Source: Pseudomonas knackmussii B13 (GTDB taxonomy: Bacteria > Pseudomonadota > Gammaproteobacteria > Pseudomonadales > Pseudomonadaceae). From it: 64,000 nt of DNA. The notes under the pieces were generated by a model. That model was not told where the DNA came from. It searched no databases and saw nothing but the letters and a program-made list of their open reading frames with translations. This document shows, one piece after another, positions 60,760-64,000 of this stretch. Numbering within the stretch: the first letter of the stretch is position 1; each line of letters starts with the position of its first letter. The stretch covers positions 5,029,501 through 5,093,500 of the forward strand of contig NZ_HG322950.1 in the NCBI RefSeq assembly GCF_000689415.1, written 5' to 3'. Position numbers and translations under genes: made by a program.

Positions 60760-61653
60760 ATGCAATGGGGCAAGGGACGACGCAGCGACAACGTGGAGGA
60801 CGCCGGCAGCGACGGCGGCGGCATGGGTGGCGGCGGTCCGCGCATCGGCGGCCGCGGCCTGAGCCTGGGCGGGGTGGCCATCGTGGTGGTGGTCGGCCTG
60901 CTGATGGGCCAGGACCCGATGCAGATCCTCGGCAACCTGCTCGGCCAGATGGGTGCGACCCAGGCCCCGGCCACGCGACCAACGCAGGGTCATACGGCGA
61001 ACCCCAACGACCCGCAGGTGGACTTCGTCCGCGCTATCCTCGGCGACACCGAGGACACCTGGGGGCAGATCTTCGCCCACAGCAACATGCAGTACGAGCA
61101 GCCCAAGCTGATCCTGTTCAACGGCGGGGTGAACTCGGCTTGCGGCTTCGCCTCCTCGGCGGTCGGCCCCTTCTATTGCCCGGGCGATCACCGCGTCTAC
61201 CTCGACCTCGACTTCTTCCGCGAGATGGAGCAGCGCTTCCACGCCTCCGGCGACTTCGCCCGCGCCTACGTGATCGCCCACGAAGTCGGCCACCATGTGC
61301 AGAACCTGCTGGGCATCTCGGCCAAGATCCAGGCGGCGCGCCAGCGCGGTGCGCGCATGGAGGGGGCGGACGGTCTCTCGGTGCGCCAGGAGCTGCAGGC
61401 CGACTGCTTCGCCGGGGTCTGGGCCAACCACGCCCAGCAACGCCTGAACTGGCTGGAACCGGGCGATATGGAAAGCGCCCTGAACGCCGCCAACGCCATC
61501 GGCGACGACCGCCTGCAGAGCCAGTCGCGCGGCAGCGTGGTACCCGACTCCTTCACCCACGGCACCTCGGCGCAGCGCATGCGCTGGTTCAAGCTCGGCT
61601 TCGACGGCGGATCGCCGGGCAAGTGCGACACCTTCAAGGCGCAGGCACTGTAG
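60760..61653 (+). CDS. Neutral zinc metallopeptidase, YpfJ/KPN_02809 family
   Basis: 297 residues. Glycine-rich N-terminus (MQWGKGRRSDNVEDAG..GGGMGGGGPRIGGRG), one membrane helix (LGGVAIVVVVGLLMG), and a peptidase domain with HEVGHH (VIAHEVGHHVQNLLGI) and the downstream ELQADCFAGVWANHA that supplies the third zinc ligand. The patterns NSACGFASSAVGPFYCPGDHRVYLDLDF and SFTHGTSAQRMRWFKLGFDGG fit the family. Membrane-anchored, most likely on the periplasmic side. Substrate unknown. Confidence 0.92.
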   Translation: MQWGKGRRSDNVEDAGSDGGGMGGGGPRIGGRGLSLGGVAIVVVVGLLMGQDPMQILGNLLGQMGATQAPATRPTQGHTANPNDPQVDFVRAILGDTEDTWGQIFAHSNMQYEQPKLILFNGGVNSACGFASSAVGPFYCPGDHRVYLDLDFFREMEQRFHASGDFARAYVIAHEVGHHVQNLLGISAKIQAARQRGARMEGADGLSVRQELQADCFAGVWANHAQQRLNWLEPGDMESALNAANAIGDDRLQSQSRGSVVPDSFTHGTSAQRMRWFKLGFDGGSPGKCDTFKAQAL

Positions 61654-61681
61654 CGCGAGCTGATCCGTCCGGCGCTGGTCG

Positions 61682-61763
61682 GTAGGAGCGGATCTCATCC
61701 GCGATCTTCATCGAACGCAGGAGCGCACCATGCGCGCGATTCGCGGACAAGGTCCGCTCCTAC
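61682..61763. repeat. REP-like element, inverted pair
   Basis: GTAGGAGCGGA (61682-61692) and TCCGCTCCTAC (61753-61763) as outer arms, with internal half-units (GGAGCGCACCATGCGCGC and GATTCGCGGACAAGG). It fills the gap between the metallopeptidase stop and the convergent response regulator. The sequence GCGCGATTCGCGGACAAGG almost repeats that in the element at 58367. Confidence 0.85.
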
Positions 61764-61784
61764 GGGGAGAAACAATCGCGGGGG

Positions 61785-62219
61785 TCACAGACTTCGGCTG
61801 AGAACGCGCAGGAAGTAGGCCGGCTCGACCGGCTTGAGCATGAAGTCGAGCACGTTGAGGCGCATGGCTTCGATCACGTCGCGGGTGGCCGCCTGGCCGG
61901 ACAGCACGATGATCGGCAGGAAGGTGCCGATGAGGTTGAGCTCGCGGACCAGGTCCAGCCCGGAACCCTCCCCTTCCATGTTGAGGTCGGTCACCAGCAG
62001 GTCGATCGACGACTCGTCGCGGGTGATGCGCCGCAACGCTTCGGCGGCGCTGCTGGCCGTGAGGCAGTCGATCTCGGCGGTCTCGATCAGCTCGCGCATT
62101 TCCGCGAGCACGTCTTCATCGTCGTCGACCAGCAGGATGACCGGGCGACGCACCGGCGTCTCGGTAATTTCCCTGAGCGCCTCGAGTTCCTCTTCGCTGA
62201 GGAAGTTGTTCTGCGACAT
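61785..62219 (-). CDS. Single-domain response regulator
   Basis: 144 residues. A short acidic N-terminal helix (MSQNNFLSEEELEALREITE) precedes a CheY-like receiver with DDD (32-34), phospho-acceptor Asp78 (VTDLNMEGEG), Thr/Ser switch (IVLSGQAA) and Lys in LDFMLKPVEP. No output domain. The partner kinase is not in this window. Start MSQNNF chosen because of the family-like boundary; an extra 11 codons upstream are open. Confidence 0.9.
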   Translation of the reverse strand: MSQNNFLSEEELEALREITETPVRRPVILLVDDDEDVLAEMRELIETAEIDCLTASSAAEALRRITRDESSIDLLVTDLNMEGEGSGLDLVRELNLIGTFLPIIVLSGQAATRDVIEAMRLNVLDFMLKPVEPAYFLRVLSRSL

Positions 62220-62347
62220 GGGCTGCGGGAATCCGTGAAGGCCATTTGCCATCCATTATAGCGGCCACCCCGAAACCGCAAGCCGCCAAAAAGAAGGGCC
62301 GCAAAGCGGCCCTGGGAATACGCCGGCATCCAGCCGGCGCCGGGGGT

Positions 62348-64000
62348 TCAGCAGGCGCGGGCGAAACCGGCGGCGCCCAGGCGCTCGGCGATTTCACCGA
62401 GTATCGCCGGATCGTCGATGGTCGAGGGTGGTGCATATTCCTCAGCGTCGGCGATCTTGCGCAAAACAGCGCGCAGGATCTTGCCCGAGCGCGTCTTCGG
62501 CAGCCGCTTGACCACCACCACGCGCTGGAAGCAGGCCAGCGCGCCGATACGCTCGCGAACCAGCGCCACCAGTTCGCGCTGCACCTGTTCCTCGCCGAGC
62601 CGCGCATCGTCCTTGAGCACCACCAGGCCCAACGGTACGTGGCCCTTGATCGGGTCCTGCACGGCGATCACCGCGCACTCGGCCACCGCGCCGTGCAGCG
62701 CCAGCAACTCCTCCATCTCGCCAGTGGAAAGGCGGTGCCCGGCGACGTTAATCACGTCGTCGGTACGGCCCATGATGTAGACGAAGCCGTCCTCGTCGAC
62801 GTAGCCGCCGTCGCCGGTGTGGTAGTAGCCGGGATAAGTCCGCAGGTAGGCATTCAAATAGCGCGGGTGGTCGCCCCACAGCGTCTGCGCGCAACCGGGC
62901 GGCAGCGGCAGGCCGATGACGATCGAGCCGGTCTGGTTCGGCCCCAGCAGATGGCCTTCCTCGTCCACCACCTGGACGTTGTAGCCAGGCACCGGCAGGC
63001 TGCTCGAGCCGGGACGCTGATCCGCGCTCCCCAGGCCGGTGCAGGGCGCGGTCACCGGCCAGCCGGTCTCGGTCTGCCACCAGTGGTCGTGCACCGGTTT
63101 GCCGGTGAGTTCTTCCAGCCAGTGCTGGGTGCTGCTGTCGAGCTTCTCGCCGGCGAGGAACAGGCGACGCAGCGAACTTAGGTCGTAATGCTTGAGCAGC
63201 TCGCCGTGCGGGTCTTCCTTGCGGATCGCGCGGATTGCCGTGGGCGCGCAGAACAGCGCGTTGACCTTGTGCTCCTGGATCACCCGCCAGTAGGCGCCGG
63301 CATCCGGGGTGCGCACCGGCTTGCCTTCGTAGAAGACCGTGGTGCAGCCATTCATCAGCGGGCCGTAGACGATCAGAGAATGGCCGACCACCCAGCCGAC
63401 GTCGGAGATGCCCCACCAGACGTCCCCCGGTTGCATGCCGAAGATGTTCGGCAGCGCGTACTGCATGGCCACCGCATGGCCGCCGTTGTCGCGCACGATG
63501 CCCTTGGGTTTTCCGGTGGTGCCGGAGGTGTACATGATGTACAGAGGGTCGCCGCTCGCAAGCTCCACCGGGTCGGCAGGCTCGGCATGGGCCACCGTCT
63601 CGCGCCAGTCGAGGTCACGCCCGGCGTGCAACTCGGCCATCGCCTGCGGACGCTGCCAGACCATCACTTGCGCCGGTTGGTGCAGCGCCAGCTCCAGTGC
63701 CTTGTCCACCAGCGGCTTGTATTCGATGACGCGCTCGAACTCCAGGCCGCAGGACGCGGTGACGATCAGCTTGGGCTTGGCGTCGTCGATGCGCAGCGCC
63801 AGCTCGTAGGGCGCGAAGCCGCCGAACACCACCGAGTGCACTGCCCCAAGGCGCGCACAGGCCAGCATGGCCATCGCCGCCTGCGGCACCATAGGCATGT
63901 AGATGATCACCCCGTCGCCCTTGCCCACGCCGAGCGCGCGCAGGGCACCCGCCAGGCGCGCCACCTCGTCGCGCAGTTCGCGGTAGCTGAAGCGTTGCTG
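62348..64000 (-). CDS. Propionyl-CoA synthetase PrpE-type acyl-CoA ligase (5' end outside window)
   Basis: About 550 residues of the C-terminal part of an AMP-forming acyl-CoA synthetase (family about 630). Adenylation motifs YTSGTTGKPKGIVRDNGGHAVAMQYAL, WWGISDVGWVVGHSLIVYGPL, HWWQTETGWP, GDGGYVDEDGFVYIMGRTDDVINVAGHRLSTGEMEE and the acetylatable Lys in PKTRSGKILRAVLRKIAD. The RDNGGHAV motif favours PrpE over Acs, but short-chain specificity is not proven. The window edge removes the N-terminus. It is divergent in role from the neighbours and stands alone here. Confidence 0.88.
   Translation of the reverse strand, partial: QQRFSYRELRDEVARLAGALRALGVGKGDGVIIYMPMVPQAAMAMLACARLGAVHSVVFGGFAPYELALRIDDAKPKLIVTASCGLEFERVIEYKPLVDKALELALHQPAQVMVWQRPQAMAELHAGRDLDWRETVAHAEPADPVELASGDPLYIMYTSGTTGKPKGIVRDNGGHAVAMQYALPNIFGMQPGDVWWGISDVGWVVGHSLIVYGPLMNGCTTVFYEGKPVRTPDAGAYWRVIQEHKVNALFCAPTAIRAIRKEDPHGELLKHYDLSSLRRLFLAGEKLDSSTQHWLEELTGKPVHDHWWQTETGWPVTAPCTGLGSADQRPGSSSLPVPGYNVQVVDEEGHLLGPNQTGSIVIGLPLPPGCAQTLWGDHPRYLNAYLRTYPGYYHTGDGGYVDEDGFVYIMGRTDDVINVAGHRLSTGEMEELLALHGAVAECAVIAVQDPIKGHVPLGLVVLKDDARLGEEQVQRELVALVRERIGALACFQRVVVVKRLPKTRSGKILRAVLRKIADAEEYAPPSTIDDPAILGEIAERLGAAGFARAC

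Overview
The window is a 64 kb piece of a GC-rich Pseudomonas chromosome. Gene content and order from clpB through pilSR, the minor pilins, ispH-ileS, rpsT, obg-rplU, ispB, a Lon-like protease and rtcB match the P. aeruginosa core block I know as roughly PA4542-PA4584. This is followed by morA-glyA and a purine permease-trmA pair. I infer a member of the P. aeruginosa/nitroreducens/citronellolis neighbourhood rather than PAO1 itself, because several genes differ (no pilY2, a much larger PilY1, an mdtNOP-ytcA cassette). I see no rRNA, tRNA, CRISPR array, prophage or transposase.

Layout. 1-8.1 kb: 3' part of clpB is missing; pgeF-rluD, bamD, a small zinc-ribbon membrane protein, and the type IV pilus two-component system pilS-pilR. 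8.2-9.3 kb: thiO. 9.5-17.5 kb: type IV pilus tip/priming cluster fimT-fimU-pilV-pilW-pilX-pilY1-pilE, genes mostly overlapping by ATGA or a few bases. fimU carries an in-frame TGA and pilY1 has about 550 extra residues inside its von Willebrand A domain. 17.4-25.5 kb: isoprenoid (ispH), chaperone (fkpB), lipoprotein processing (lspA), ileS, ribF, murJ, then rpsT. 25.6-30.4 kb: creA, proB, obg, rpmA, rplU on the minus strand and ispB divergent from rplU. 30.5-36.9 kb: an iron-regulated small ORF behind a Fur box, fklB, several conserved Pseudomonas unknowns, a Lon-family protease and a DksA/TraR zinc finger protein. 37-40.5 kb: DUF4105 protein, RtcB RNA ligase, small coiled-coil protein. 40.5-50.9 kb: ettA, the c-di-GMP protein morA, glyA, a purine permease, trmA. 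50.9-55.7 kb: a four-gene efflux operon ytcA-mdtN-mdtO-mdtP. 55.8-64 kb: small envelope proteins, DUF411 protein, alaC, a PhzF-family protein, a YpfJ-type zinc metallopeptidase, a single-domain response regulator and a partial propionyl/acetyl-CoA synthetase.

How the genes connect. PilS-PilR controls pilin expression in the family, the minor pilins and PilY1 prime pilus assembly and sit at its tip, and MorA can change c-di-GMP, so the window holds much of the surface-sensing machinery. The rest is mostly housekeeping: translation (ileS, rpsT, rplU, rpmA, obg, ettA, rluD, trmA), envelope building (bamD, lspA, murJ, ispH, ispB), and amino acid/one-carbon metabolism (proB, glyA, alaC).

No gene-free stretch longer than 300 bases remains; the largest (296 bases before morA) is described. 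The most interesting signals are the enlarged modular PilY1, the interrupted fimU, the IspH frame that reads through a transcription terminator into antisense pilE, and several unexplained perfect inverted repeats. No plainly new multi-gene system was found.
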